Notes under the pieces: model-generated | Database searches by the model: none | Told to the model about the DNA's origin: nothing | What the model saw: the letters and a program-made list of their open reading frames with translations, nothing else | NCBI RefSeq assembly: GCF_042682525.1 | Contig: NZ_JBHUHP010000004.1 | Coordinates: 240,767 to 304,766 of the forward strand | DNA from: Blastococcus_B deserti | GTDB taxonomy: Bacteria; Actinomycetota; Actinomycetes; Mycobacteriales; Geodermatophilaceae | Length of the DNA stretch: 64,000 bases | Direction: 5' to 3' | Made by a program: the position numbers and the translations under genes | In this document: one piece after another, positions 45,961-54,770 of the stretch | Layout: each line of letters begins with the position of its first letter | Numbering within the stretch: the first letter of the stretch is position 1

Positions 45961-47592
45961 TCAGTCCTCGGCGAGCCAGACCGCGCTGTCGGGCGGCAGC
46001 GCGAGGCTGCGGCCCGGCGAGTGCGCCTGCGGGGCGGACGACAGGAGCACGGTGCCGGCCGAGCGGACCAGGACCGTCCCGCCGCCCATGTTCACGACGC
46101 AGCGGACGGTCCGCCCCTCGCCGGTGCAGCGGAGGGTCAGGACGTCCCCCCGTGTGCTCACCGTGGCCGCTCCGGAGCCGAGCGCAGGATGCTCCGCCCG
46201 CAGGGCCAGCGCCCGCCGGTAGAGCTTGAGCATCGACCCGTCGTCCCACGTCTGCCGGGACACGGCGTGCTCGGCCCAGCCCGAGGGGATCGGCAACCAC
46301 GGATCGGCGGCCCCCTCGGCCGAGAAGCCGACGTTCGGAGAGGCGTTCCACGGGAGGGGCACCCGGCACCCGTCGCGACCGGCGCGCGCACCGCCGCTGC
46401 GGAGGAAGATCGGGTCGCGCTTGGCCTCGTCGGGGACGAGGGCCTGGGGCAGCCCCAGCTCGTCGCCGGCGTAGACGTAGGCCGAGCCCGGCAGCGCCAG
46501 CAACAGCAGAGCCGCGGCGCGGGCACGGGCCGCGCCCACCGACCCGCCCCCGAAGCGGGTCACCAGGCGGTCCTTGTCGTGGTTGCCCAGGACCCAGGAC
46601 ACCGGCGCGTCGACCGCCCCGAAGGCGTCGAGCGCGCCCTGCACGCCCTCGGCGAAGGCCTCCGCCGACCACGGCGACTTCAGCAGCCGGAACGAGAAGG
46701 ACTGGTGCAGCTCGTCGGGACGTGAGTAGAGCGCCACCTGCTCGAGGTCGGCCAGGCAGACCTCGCCGACCAGCATGGTGTCCGGGTACTCGTCGCAGAT
46801 CGACCGCCAGCGGCGCCAGACGTCGTGCACCTCCGGCTGGTTCCACGTCATGGCCTGCTCCGGGCCGTGGCCGAACAGCGTGGGGGAGTAGGCGCCGGGG
46901 TTGTCCCGCAGCCCGGCGTCCTTGAACAGGCCGTAGGCCACGTCGACGCGGAACCCGCTGACGCCGCGGTCGAGCCAGAAGCGCAGGGTCTTCTCGAAGT
47001 CCGCGGCCACGGCGGGGTCGCGCCAGTTCAGGTCGGGTTGCTGGGGTGCGAACAGGTGCAGGTACCACCGGCCGTCGGGAGTCCGCGACCACGCGGGGCC
47101 GCCGAACAGGGACTGCCAGTTGTTCGGCGGCTCGTCCGACGGCGGGGCGAAGTGGTAGCGCGCGGCCTCCGGGGATGCCGGGTCGGCGAGTGCGGCCCGG
47201 AACCACGGATGGCGGTCGGAGGTGTGGTTGGGGACGACGTCGAGCACGACCCGCAGACCGAGCCGGCGGGCCTCGGTCACCAGGTCCTCGACGTCGGTGA
47301 CGTCGCCGTAGTCGGGGTCGACGGCGCGGTAGTCGACGACGTCGTAGCCGCCGTCGGCTCCGCCGGAGGGGTAGTGCGGGTTGATCCACAGGGCGTCGAC
47401 GCCGAGCCAGGCAAGGTAGGGCAACCGGGATCGCAGCCCGCTGAGGTCCCCGATGCCGTCGCCGTTGCCGTCGGCGAACGACCGCAGGTACACCTGGTAC
47501 ACCACCGCCGTCCGCCACCAGGGGGACGCCGATGCCTCGACCGCGACCCGTCGCTGGGTCGGGATCGCCGCACGCACGAGCCGAGCGAACAT
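45961..47592 (-). CDS. GH13 alpha-glucosidase (oligo-1,6-glucosidase-like)
   Basis: This 543-aa cytoplasmic GH13 enzyme cuts terminal alpha-glucosidic bonds. Conserved regions are seen in order: WWRTAVVYQVYLRSFADGNGDGIGDL, DVVPNHTSDRHPWF, GFRVDVAYGLFK with the catalytic Asp, MLVGEV with the acid/base Glu, and VLGNHDKDRLVTRFG with the stabilising Asp. QPDLNWRDP is typical of alpha-glucosidases of the AglA/MalL group. The C-terminal beta domain is complete. The ATG at 47592 has only a weak ribosome site; a GTG 18 codons in could also serve. No sugar transporter is nearby, so the source of substrate is open. Inverted repeats lie upstream at 47712-47757. Confidence 0.92.
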   Translation of the reverse strand: MFARLVRAAIPTQRRVAVEASASPWWRTAVVYQVYLRSFADGNGDGIGDLSGLRSRLPYLAWLGVDALWINPHYPSGGADGGYDVVDYRAVDPDYGDVTDVEDLVTEARRLGLRVVLDVVPNHTSDRHPWFRAALADPASPEAARYHFAPPSDEPPNNWQSLFGGPAWSRTPDGRWYLHLFAPQQPDLNWRDPAVAADFEKTLRFWLDRGVSGFRVDVAYGLFKDAGLRDNPGAYSPTLFGHGPEQAMTWNQPEVHDVWRRWRSICDEYPDTMLVGEVCLADLEQVALYSRPDELHQSFSFRLLKSPWSAEAFAEGVQGALDAFGAVDAPVSWVLGNHDKDRLVTRFGGGSVGAARARAAALLLLALPGSAYVYAGDELGLPQALVPDEAKRDPIFLRSGGARAGRDGCRVPLPWNASPNVGFSAEGAADPWLPIPSGWAEHAVSRQTWDDGSMLKLYRRALALRAEHPALGSGAATVSTRGDVLTLRCTGEGRTVRCVVNMGGGTVLVRSAGTVLLSSAPQAHSPGRSLALPPDSAVWLAED

Positions 47593-48362
47593 GTGCCAAC
47601 CATCGGCACCCCCGTGGCCCGCAGCGCGTAAGGCGCCTGCCGAATGACGGCGAGATCTTCGGCAACTCTCGCCGAGCGCGGACGGCTGCACAGCTCAGCG
47701 CGGTGTCGCCGGCGCCCACGTGCCGGACCGTGGGCGCGACGACCCCGTCACGGGGTCATCCGCAGACGTCCTAGACATCTATTGCGACACCCGGCCGTTC
47801 CCTGCATGCTGTCGGCGGGCGGGGCCCCGAGTTCCCTCGGGCGCGCCCCGCCCGCCAGCTTCCGGGTGCACGCGTTTGAGTTGCCCCCGATCGGGAAAGG
47901 CAGCCGCTGACCAGCCCCGGCGTGGCCGTGAAGCCCCCGCGCCGGGGCTGCGGCACCCCCGCCGCCGACCGGCCGCGAACGGCGGCGGGCCGGACCCCGT
48001 CGCGGTCGCCCGGTGACGACGTCGCGATCGGCCGGCGTACGCCCCTTCCCGCCCCGTCGCCGAGCGGGAGGCTGCCGGGCGGACCCGCCCGTGTGCCCTC
48101 CGGACGCCGCTCACCGTCGCGGTGCGGCGACAGCCGGTGAGCGGGCCGGAACCCGGAGGGGCGGTGCCGGGTCCGCGATCGTGGTGCCGCGGCCGGCACG
48201 TGAGCTGGACGACGACGTCCGGTCGCAGCTCCGGTTGACGCTGACCGGTGGCGGCAGCATGCTGCGCGAGTGCCCGGTGCCGGAGCACCCAGGGCCGCTG
48301 ACGGCAGCGGTCCAGCCCTCCCGGGCCGACGGTGAGGCGCGCGGCGCCCGGGGGAGGATGCA
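47593..48362. other. 770-bp intergenic region, regulatory repeats, no gene seen
   Basis: This stretch separates the leftward GH13 gene from the rightward phaB operon. Besides the inverted repeats at 47712-47757 there is a comparatively AT-rich spot at 47760-47800 (CTAGACATCTATTGC) that may hold a promoter. Open frames lack ribosome sites and protein-like sequence. Confidence 0.5.
47712..47757. promoter_or_regulatory. two adjacent inverted repeats upstream of the GH13 gene
   Basis: GCGCCCACG (47712-47720) pairs with CGTGGGCGC (47729-47737). Four bases on, GACCCCGTcACGGGGTC (47741-47757) is a perfect 8-1-8 palindrome. The pair may be operators of a carbohydrate repressor or RNA hairpins. They lie 120-165 bp from the GH13 start. 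Confidence 0.45.
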
Positions 48363-49178
48363 ATGACTGCCACGCAGGAACGCACGACCAGGACCGGCGG
48401 GAAGCTGCTCGGCAGGGTGGCCTTCGTGACGGGGGGCACCCGGGGGATCGGCGCGGCGATCTGCCGAAGCCTCGCCCAGCAGGGCGCCGACGTCGCCGCT
48501 GGGTACAGCGGCAACCAGGAACGTGCCGAGATGTTCGCCCAGGACTTCGCCGGTGCCTACCCGGAGAGTCACATGAGCGTCCATCGCGGCGATATCGCCA
48601 ACCCGGAGGACTGCCGCCGCACCATCGCGGAGGTGATCGAGCAGCACGGCCGGCTCGACATCCTGGTCAACAACGCCGGCATCACCGCCGACCGCACCGT
48701 GCTGAAGATGACCGACGACGACTGGCGCCGGGTCATCGACGTCAACCTGTCGGGCGCCTTCTACCTCTCCCAGGCCGCGCTCAAGCACATGCTGGAACGC
48801 GGCAGCGGGCGGATCGTGATGATCTCCTCGGTGATCGGCGAGATGGGCGGCATCGGCCAGTCGAACTACTCCTCGGCCAAGGCGGGGCTGCTGGGGTTGA
48901 CCAAGACGCTGGCCCGGGAGGCGGCACACCACCTGCAGCGGTCGGGCAAGACCGACGGCCTGGGCATCACCGTCAACGCGGTGACGCCTGGCTACACCGC
49001 CACCGAGATGCTCGAGACCGTGCCCGAGAAGGTGCTCGACGGTCTCCGGGCGAAGATCCCGCTCGGCCGGCTGGGCGAACCGGAAGAGGTCGCCCGCGTC
49101 GTGCACTTCCTGGCTGCCGACGCCTCCGGGTACATCACCGGACAGGTGTGGGGAGTCAACGGGGGTCTGGACATGTAG
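48363..49178 (+). CDS. phaB: acetoacetyl-CoA reductase (SDR)
   Basis: This 271-aa short-chain dehydrogenase of the PhaB/FabG group reduces 3-oxoacyl-CoA with NAD(P)H. The Rossmann motif is VTGGTRGIGAAI (near residues 22-33). LVNNAGITADRT, the catalytic ISSVIGEMGGIGQSNYSSAKAG (Ser, Tyr, Lys) and the end GYITGQVWGVNGGLDM follow. An insertion, HHLQRSGKTDGLG, lies between helix 6 and the strand before VNAVTPGY. GGGGAGG precedes the ATG. It is the first gene of a run with the fused acyl-CoA carboxylase and KASIII, and a PHA synthase faces it further on, so acetoacetyl-CoA to 3-hydroxybutyryl-CoA is the likely reaction. Confidence 0.88.
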   Translation: MTATQERTTRTGGKLLGRVAFVTGGTRGIGAAICRSLAQQGADVAAGYSGNQERAEMFAQDFAGAYPESHMSVHRGDIANPEDCRRTIAEVIEQHGRLDILVNNAGITADRTVLKMTDDDWRRVIDVNLSGAFYLSQAALKHMLERGSGRIVMISSVIGEMGGIGQSNYSSAKAGLLGLTKTLAREAAHHLQRSGKTDGLGITVNAVTPGYTATEMLETVPEKVLDGLRAKIPLGRLGEPEEVARVVHFLAADASGYITGQVWGVNGGLDM

Positions 49179-49250
49179 CTCCGGCCGCGCACTCCACCGC
49201 GGTCCTGAGCCGTCGCCCCGGGCCGAGTCGATCGACAGGAGGGTCCAGAC

Positions 49251-52200
49251 GTGTTCGGCCGCATCGCTGTGATCAACCGGGGTGAGCCCGCCGTGCGCCT
49301 CATCAGGGCCGTGCGCGAGCTGAACGCGGAGCACGGCAGCACGACCCGCGTCATCGCCCTGCACACCGAGGCCGAGCGGCGGGCGACGTTCGTGCGCGCG
49401 GCCGACGAGGCCGTGGTGCTGCGCGAGAACGGCGCCACGAACCCCTATCTCGACCACGACGAGCTGCGGCGCGCGCTGCAGGCCGCCCGCGCGGATGCGG
49501 CCTGGGTCGGCTGGGGGTTCGTGGCGGAGGACCCGGCCTTCGCCGAACTGTGCGCCGAACTCGGCGTGGCGTTCGTCGGACCGCCACCGGAGGCGATGCG
49601 GATCCTCGGCGCCAAGATCGAGGCCAAGGTGCTCGCCGAGCAGACCGGTGTCCCGGTCGCGCCGTGGAGCGGCGGCCCCGTCGAGGGCGTCGAGGACGGC
49701 CGGCGGCACGCCGCTGCCATCGGCTACCCGCTGATCGTGAAGTCCAGGAGCGGGGGTGGTGGCCGCGGGATCCGCGTGGTCCGTTCGGAGGACGAGCTCG
49801 AGGAGGCGCTCACCCGCACCCAGACCGAGGCCCAGCGGACCTTCGGCGACCCCGTCGTGTTCATGGAACGGCTGGTCGAGGGCGGCCGGCACGTCGAGGT
49901 GCAGGTGATCGCCGACCGCTACGGGACGGTGTGGGCCCCCGGCGTCCGGGACTGCTCCGTCCAGCGGCGCAACCAGAAGGTCATCGAGGAGTCGAGCTCA
50001 CCGGCCCTCACCCCCGAGCAGGACTCGTCGCTGCGCAGCTCCGCGGTCGCGCTCGTCAAGGCCGCCGGCTACGTCGGTGCGGGCACCGTCGAGTTCCTCT
50101 ACCAGCCGGACGAGAAGCTCTTCACCTTCCTCGAGGTGAACACCCGCCTGCAGGTCGAGCACCCCGTCACCGAGGAGACCACCGGCCTCGACATCGTCAA
50201 GCTGCAGCTGCACGTGGCGGCGGGAGGCCGGCTCGAGGGCGAACCCCCACCCCAGTCCGGCCACGCGGTGGAGGCGCGGCTCAACGCCGAGGACGCCGAG
50301 CAGGGCTTCGCGCCCGCCCCGGGCCGGGTGGAGCTGATGCGGCTGCCGAGCGGACCCGGCGTCCGCGTGGACACCGGCATGGGCGTCGGCGACGTCATCC
50401 CGCCCCAGTACGACTCGATGATCGCCAAGGTCATCGCCTGGGGGCGGGACCGCCCGGAGGCCCTCGCCCGGCTGCGCTGCGCGCTCCAGGAGACGATCGT
50501 CGTGCTGCGGGGTGGCACGACGACGAAGTCCTTCCTGCTGGACCTGCTCGACCGGCCGGAGGTGGTGGGCGGCACGGCCGACACCGGCTGGCTGGACCGC
50601 AGCGGCGCCGGGACCGGTGCCCGGCCGCTGGGCAAGGCCTGGGTGGCCCTGGTGCACGTCGCCATCGACGTCGCCGACGCCGAGGAGGCCCGCGAACGGG
50701 CGGCCTTCCTCGCCTCCGCCCGGGGCGGCCGGCCGCGCGCCCCGCACGAGGTGGGCCGCACGGTCGAGCTGGGCCACCGCGGGCAGACCTACCGGCTGCG
50801 CGTCGCGACGGTCATGCGGGACCGCTACCGCGTCGAGCTCGACGGCCGCTACGTCGACGTCGACGTCGACCGGCTCGGCCCCCTGGAGAGCCGGCTGACC
50901 GCCGGTGACGAGCGCTTCTCCGTCGTGTCGGTCCAGGCCCCCGGATCCTCCCTGGTGGAGGTCGACGGGGAGACCCACCGGGTGGCCCAGGACGTCGGGG
51001 GAGTGGTGCGGGCCCCGGCCCCGGCCGTCGTCGTGGCGATCCGCGCGGCGGTGGGCCAGGAGGTGGAGGCCGGGCAGACCGTCGCCGTGGTCGAGAGCAT
51101 GAAGATGGAGACGGCGGTGCGGGCGCCGTTCGCCGGCCGGGTCCGTGACGTCCTGGTGGCGGTCAACGCCCAGGTCGACGCCGGGGCCGGGTTGCTGACC
51201 CTCGAGCGCGCCGGCGATGACGTCGAGGAGGCCTCCGGCGAGCGCCTCGCGCTCCCCACCGGGGACGACGTGGCCTCGGGCGAACCTCGGGAACGGGCCC
51301 TCTCGCTGCTGGCCGTGCTGCAGGCCCTGATCACCGGCTACGACGTCAGCGGCGCCCACGCCCGGCAGCTGGTGGCCGACTACGGCCCCGCCCGTGCCGC
51401 GGTCCCGGTCGACGACCCGGAGCTGCTGCGGGGCGAGCTCACCGTGCTGACCACGTTCGCCGACCTCTGCGAGCTCTCCCGCAACCGGCCGGCCAGCGAG
51501 GAGGAGGAGGCCGACCAGCAGGTCCACAGCCCCCGCGAGTACTTCCACGCCTACCTGCACTCGCTGGACATCGAGCGGGAGGCGCTGCCGGAGAGCTTCC
51601 GGGCCCGGCTGCGCCGCGCCCTGCTGCACTACGACGTCCACGACCTGGAGCCCGGCCCGGTGCTCGAGGAGGCCGTCCACCGCATCTTCCTGGCGCAGCA
51701 GCGCGTCGCCGAGCAGCTGCCCGCCGTCCTCGCGCTGCTCGACCACTGGCTCACCGCCGCCAGGCCGCCCGACGGCCCGTCGCGGGCGGAGGTGGGGGAG
51801 GTGCTCGACCGGCTGATCACCGCGACCCAGCTGCGCTACCCCGCCGTCGGCGACCTGGCCCGCGCCGTCCGCTACCGCCACTTCGAGGAGCCGGTGCTCC
51901 GGGCGGCGCGGCAGGAGGTCCTCGACCGGGCCCGCCGGCTGCTCGACGAGCTCGACGAGGCCGCGGCCCGGGGCGACACCGGGGAGCAGATGCAGCGGAT
52001 GGAGGCACTGGTCGCCAGCCCCGAGCCGCTGATCCGCCTGCTCGCGCAGCGCTTCGGCCGCCCCACCGCGGTGCCGGACCCGGTGCTCGAGGTGCTCACC
52101 CGCCGCTACTACCGCAGCCGCAGCCTCGAGGACGTGCGGTCGCGGTTGCTCGACGGGGACACCTGCGTCACGGCCGAGTACGACCTGAACGGCACCCGGC

Positions 52201-54749
52201 TGCACCTGGTGGGGCTGATGGCCGACATGGCGCGGCTGCCGGACGTGCTGCCGTCGCTGGCCGGTCTGCTCGACGACGTCGCCGACCCCACCCAGCTGGT
52301 CGTCGATCTCTACCTGGCCTGGCCCGACCGCCCGGCCGACGCCGATGCCGTGGCCGAGCGGCTGAGCGGCATGCTCGCCGACGTCCCCCAGCTGCGCTCC
52401 GGGCGCCGGGTCACCGTGACCGTGTGCACCCCGGACGGTGACGTGGAGACCTTCACCTTCCGGCCGTCGCCGGACGGCACCGGGCTCGCCGAGGAGCGGA
52501 TCATCCGGGGCCTGCACCCGCTGACCGCGCAACGGTTCCAGATCTGGCGGCTGAAGGCGTTCGACGGCGAGCGCGTCCCGTCGGCCGAGGACACCTACCT
52601 GCTGCACATCCGGGGGAAGGAGAACCCGAACGACGAGCGGTTCATCGCCATGGCCGAGGTGCGCGATCTCACCCCGGTGCGCGACGAACACGGCGAGGTC
52701 GTGGGCTTCCCGACGGTCGAGCGGCAGCTGACCGCCTGCCTGAACAGCCTGCGGCAGGCGCAGTCCCTGCGCCGGTCGCGGCGGCCGCTGGAGCACAACC
52801 GCATCTACCTCTACGCCTGGCCCTCGATCGAGGTGCCGTTGGCGCAGGTCGCGACCTTCGCCCGCACGTCCGCGCCGCTGACCGTGGGTGCCGGGCTGGA
52901 CCAGATCGTGCTCCTGGCCCGGTTGCAGGAGGAAGAGGGGCGCCCGCCGCGCGACGTGGCGCTGCGCTTCTCCTACCGGCCGGGCACCGGCGTGCGCATG
53001 GAGGTCACCGACCGGCCCACCGAGCCCATGCGCCCGCTCGACGACTACACCGAGAAGGTGCTCAGCTCACGCGCCCGGGGAGCCCCCTACCCCTACGAGC
53101 TCGCCCCGTTGTGGGCCGGGCGCGACGGCTCCTTCGTCGAGCTCGACCTGGACGAGAACAGCCGGCTGGTGTCGGTGGAGCGGCCGCCCGGCCGGAACAA
53201 GGCGGGCCTCGTCGCCGGGCTGGTCACCACGCCGACGCCCCGCTACCCGGAGGGCATGACCCGGGTGGCGCTCTTCGGCGACCCGACCAAGGCGCTGGGC
53301 ACCGTCGCCGAGCCCGAGTGCGCGCGCATCGTCGCCGCCCTCGACCTGGCCGAGGAGCGGGGCATCCCGGTCGAGTGGTTCGCGCTGTCCTCGGGTGCGC
53401 GGATCTCGATGGACAGCGGCACCGAGAACATGGACTGGGTCTCGCGGGCGCTGCGCCGGATCATCGAGTTCACCCAGGCCGGCGGCGAGATCAACGTCGT
53501 CGTCACCGGGATCAACGTCGGCGCCCAGCCCTACTGGAACGCCGAGGCCACGATGCTCATGCACACCAAGGGCATCCTCGTCATGACGCCCGACAGCGCC
53601 ATGGTGCTCACCGGCAAGCATTCCCTCGACTACTCCGGCGGGGTGTCCGCGGAGGACAACTTCGGCATCGGCGGCTACGACCGGGTCATGGGCCCCAACG
53701 GGCAGGCGCAGTACTGGGCCCCCAACCTCACCGCCGCGCTGGAGCTCCTGTCCCAGCACTACGAGCACACCTACCGGGCGCCGGGGGAACGCTTCGCCCG
53801 GGCGGCCGAGACCTCCGACCCGCGCGACCGGGACGTGCGATCGTTCCCGCACGACCACCCGGCCAGCGAGTTCACCACCGTCGGCGACATCTTCTCCCCG
53901 GAGACCAATGCCGAGCGGAAGAAGGCCTTCGACATCCGCACCGTGATGCGCGCGGTCACCGACCAGGACCACCCGGTGCTCGAGCGGTGGGCCGGCATGG
54001 CCGACGCCGACACCGCCGTCGTCCTCGACGCCCACCTCGGCGGTCACCCGGTGACCGTCCTCGGCGTGGAGTCGCGGCCGATCCCGCGGCGGGGCAGCTA
54101 CCCGGCCGACGGGCCCGACCAGTGGACCGCCGGCACCCTCTTCCCCCGCTCGTCGAAGAAGACCGCGCGCGCCATCAACGCCGCCAGCGGCAACCGGCCA
54201 CTGGTCGTGCTGGCCAACCTCTCCGGCTTCGACGGGTCCCCGGAGTCGCTGCGCAACCTCCAGCTCGAATACGGCGCCGAGATCGGCCGGGCCATCACCA
54301 ACTTCGACGGGCCCATCGTCTTCTGCGTCGTGTCGCGGTACCACGGCGGCGCCTTCGTCGTCTTCTCCGGCGTGCTCAACGACAACATGGAGGTGCTCGC
54401 CGTCGAGGGCTCCTACGCCTCGGTCATCGGCGGGGCACCGGCGGCCGCGGTCGTCTTCTCCCGCGAGGTGGACAAGCGCACCAGCGCCGATCCCCGGGTG
54501 CGGGAGCTGGAGGAGCGGATCAGCGGGGCCGACGCGGTGGAGCAGGCGCACCTCCGGGCGCAGCTGGCCACGCTCCGCAGCGCCGTCCGCTCGGAGAAGC
54601 TCGGCGAGGTCGCCGCCGAGTTCGAGGCCGTCCACGACATCGAGCGCGCCCGGCGGGTGGGCTCGGTGCACGACATCATCCCCGCCGCCGAGCTCCGCCC
54701 CCGGCTCATCGCGGCGGTGGAGCGCGGCATGGACCGCGTCCGCACCTGA
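49251..54749 (+). CDS. single-chain acyl-CoA carboxylase (BC-BCCP-central-CT)
   Basis: This is a giant 1832-aa biotin enzyme. Residues 1-450 form biotin carboxylase (SRSGGGGRGIRVV, EVNTRLQVEHPVTEETTG). Residues about 580-655 form the biotin carrier with VVESMKMETA, K618 the biotinylated lysine. Residues 655-1290 are a large helical and mixed region; its second half (HPLTAQRFQIWRLKAFDGER, PSAEDTYLLHIR) resembles the central domain of eukaryotic acetyl-CoA carboxylase. Residues about 1300-1800 form the carboxyltransferase (ALSSGARISMDSGTENMDW, GINVGAQPYWNAEATML). The order BC-BCCP-central-CT is the eukaryotic one. The GTG start follows AGGAGGG. It should produce malonyl-CoA or a longer analogue; substrate preference is not readable. 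Confidence 0.9.
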   Translation: MFGRIAVINRGEPAVRLIRAVRELNAEHGSTTRVIALHTEAERRATFVRAADEAVVLRENGATNPYLDHDELRRALQAARADAAWVGWGFVAEDPAFAELCAELGVAFVGPPPEAMRILGAKIEAKVLAEQTGVPVAPWSGGPVEGVEDGRRHAAAIGYPLIVKSRSGGGGRGIRVVRSEDELEEALTRTQTEAQRTFGDPVVFMERLVEGGRHVEVQVIADRYGTVWAPGVRDCSVQRRNQKVIEESSSPALTPEQDSSLRSSAVALVKAAGYVGAGTVEFLYQPDEKLFTFLEVNTRLQVEHPVTEETTGLDIVKLQLHVAAGGRLEGEPPPQSGHAVEARLNAEDAEQGFAPAPGRVELMRLPSGPGVRVDTGMGVGDVIPPQYDSMIAKVIAWGRDRPEALARLRCALQETIVVLRGGTTTKSFLLDLLDRPEVVGGTADTGWLDRSGAGTGARPLGKAWVALVHVAIDVADAEEARERAAFLASARGGRPRAPHEVGRTVELGHRGQTYRLRVATVMRDRYRVELDGRYVDVDVDRLGPLESRLTAGDERFSVVSVQAPGSSLVEVDGETHRVAQDVGGVVRAPAPAVVVAIRAAVGQEVEAGQTVAVVESMKMETAVRAPFAGRVRDVLVAVNAQVDAGAGLLTLERAGDDVEEASGERLALPTGDDVASGEPRERALSLLAVLQALITGYDVSGAHARQLVADYGPARAAVPVDDPELLRGELTVLTTFADLCELSRNRPASEEEEADQQVHSPREYFHAYLHSLDIEREALPESFRARLRRALLHYDVHDLEPGPVLEEAVHRIFLAQQRVAEQLPAVLALLDHWLTAARPPDGPSRAEVGEVLDRLITATQLRYPAVGDLARAVRYRHFEEPVLRAARQEVLDRARRLLDELDEAAARGDTGEQMQRMEALVASPEPLIRLLAQRFGRPTAVPDPVLEVLTRRYYRSRSLEDVRSRLLDGDTCVTAEYDLNGTRLHLVGLMADMARLPDVLPSLAGLLDDVADPTQLVVDLYLAWPDRPADADAVAERLSGMLADVPQLRSGRRVTVTVCTPDGDVETFTFRPSPDGTGLAEERIIRGLHPLTAQRFQIWRLKAFDGERVPSAEDTYLLHIRGKENPNDERFIAMAEVRDLTPVRDEHGEVVGFPTVERQLTACLNSLRQAQSLRRSRRPLEHNRIYLYAWPSIEVPLAQVATFARTSAPLTVGAGLDQIVLLARLQEEEGRPPRDVALRFSYRPGTGVRMEVTDRPTEPMRPLDDYTEKVLSSRARGAPYPYELAPLWAGRDGSFVELDLDENSRLVSVERPPGRNKAGLVAGLVTTPTPRYPEGMTRVALFGDPTKALGTVAEPECARIVAALDLAEERGIPVEWFALSSGARISMDSGTENMDWVSRALRRIIEFTQAGGEINVVVTGINVGAQPYWNAEATMLMHTKGILVMTPDSAMVLTGKHSLDYSGGVSAEDNFGIGGYDRVMGPNGQAQYWAPNLTAALELLSQHYEHTYRAPGERFARAAETSDPRDRDVRSFPHDHPASEFTTVGDIFSPETNAERKKAFDIRTVMRAVTDQDHPVLERWAGMADADTAVVLDAHLGGHPVTVLGVESRPIPRRGSYPADGPDQWTAGTLFPRSSKKTARAINAASGNRPLVVLANLSGFDGSPESLRNLQLEYGAEIGRAITNFDGPIVFCVVSRYHGGAFVVFSGVLNDNMEVLAVEGSYASVIGGAPAAAVVFSREVDKRTSADPRVRELEERISGADAVEQAHLRAQLATLRSAVRSEKLGEVAAEFEAVHDIERARRVGSVHDIIPAAELRPRLIAAVERGMDRVRT

Positions 54750-54770
54750 TCCCCGGCAGAGAGGTCTCCC

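Noticed and set aside
48000..48362. A possible small gene upstream of phaB
   Set aside because: An open frame with a partly protein-like end exists, but it lacks a ribosome site and its first half is Arg/Pro-rich noise.
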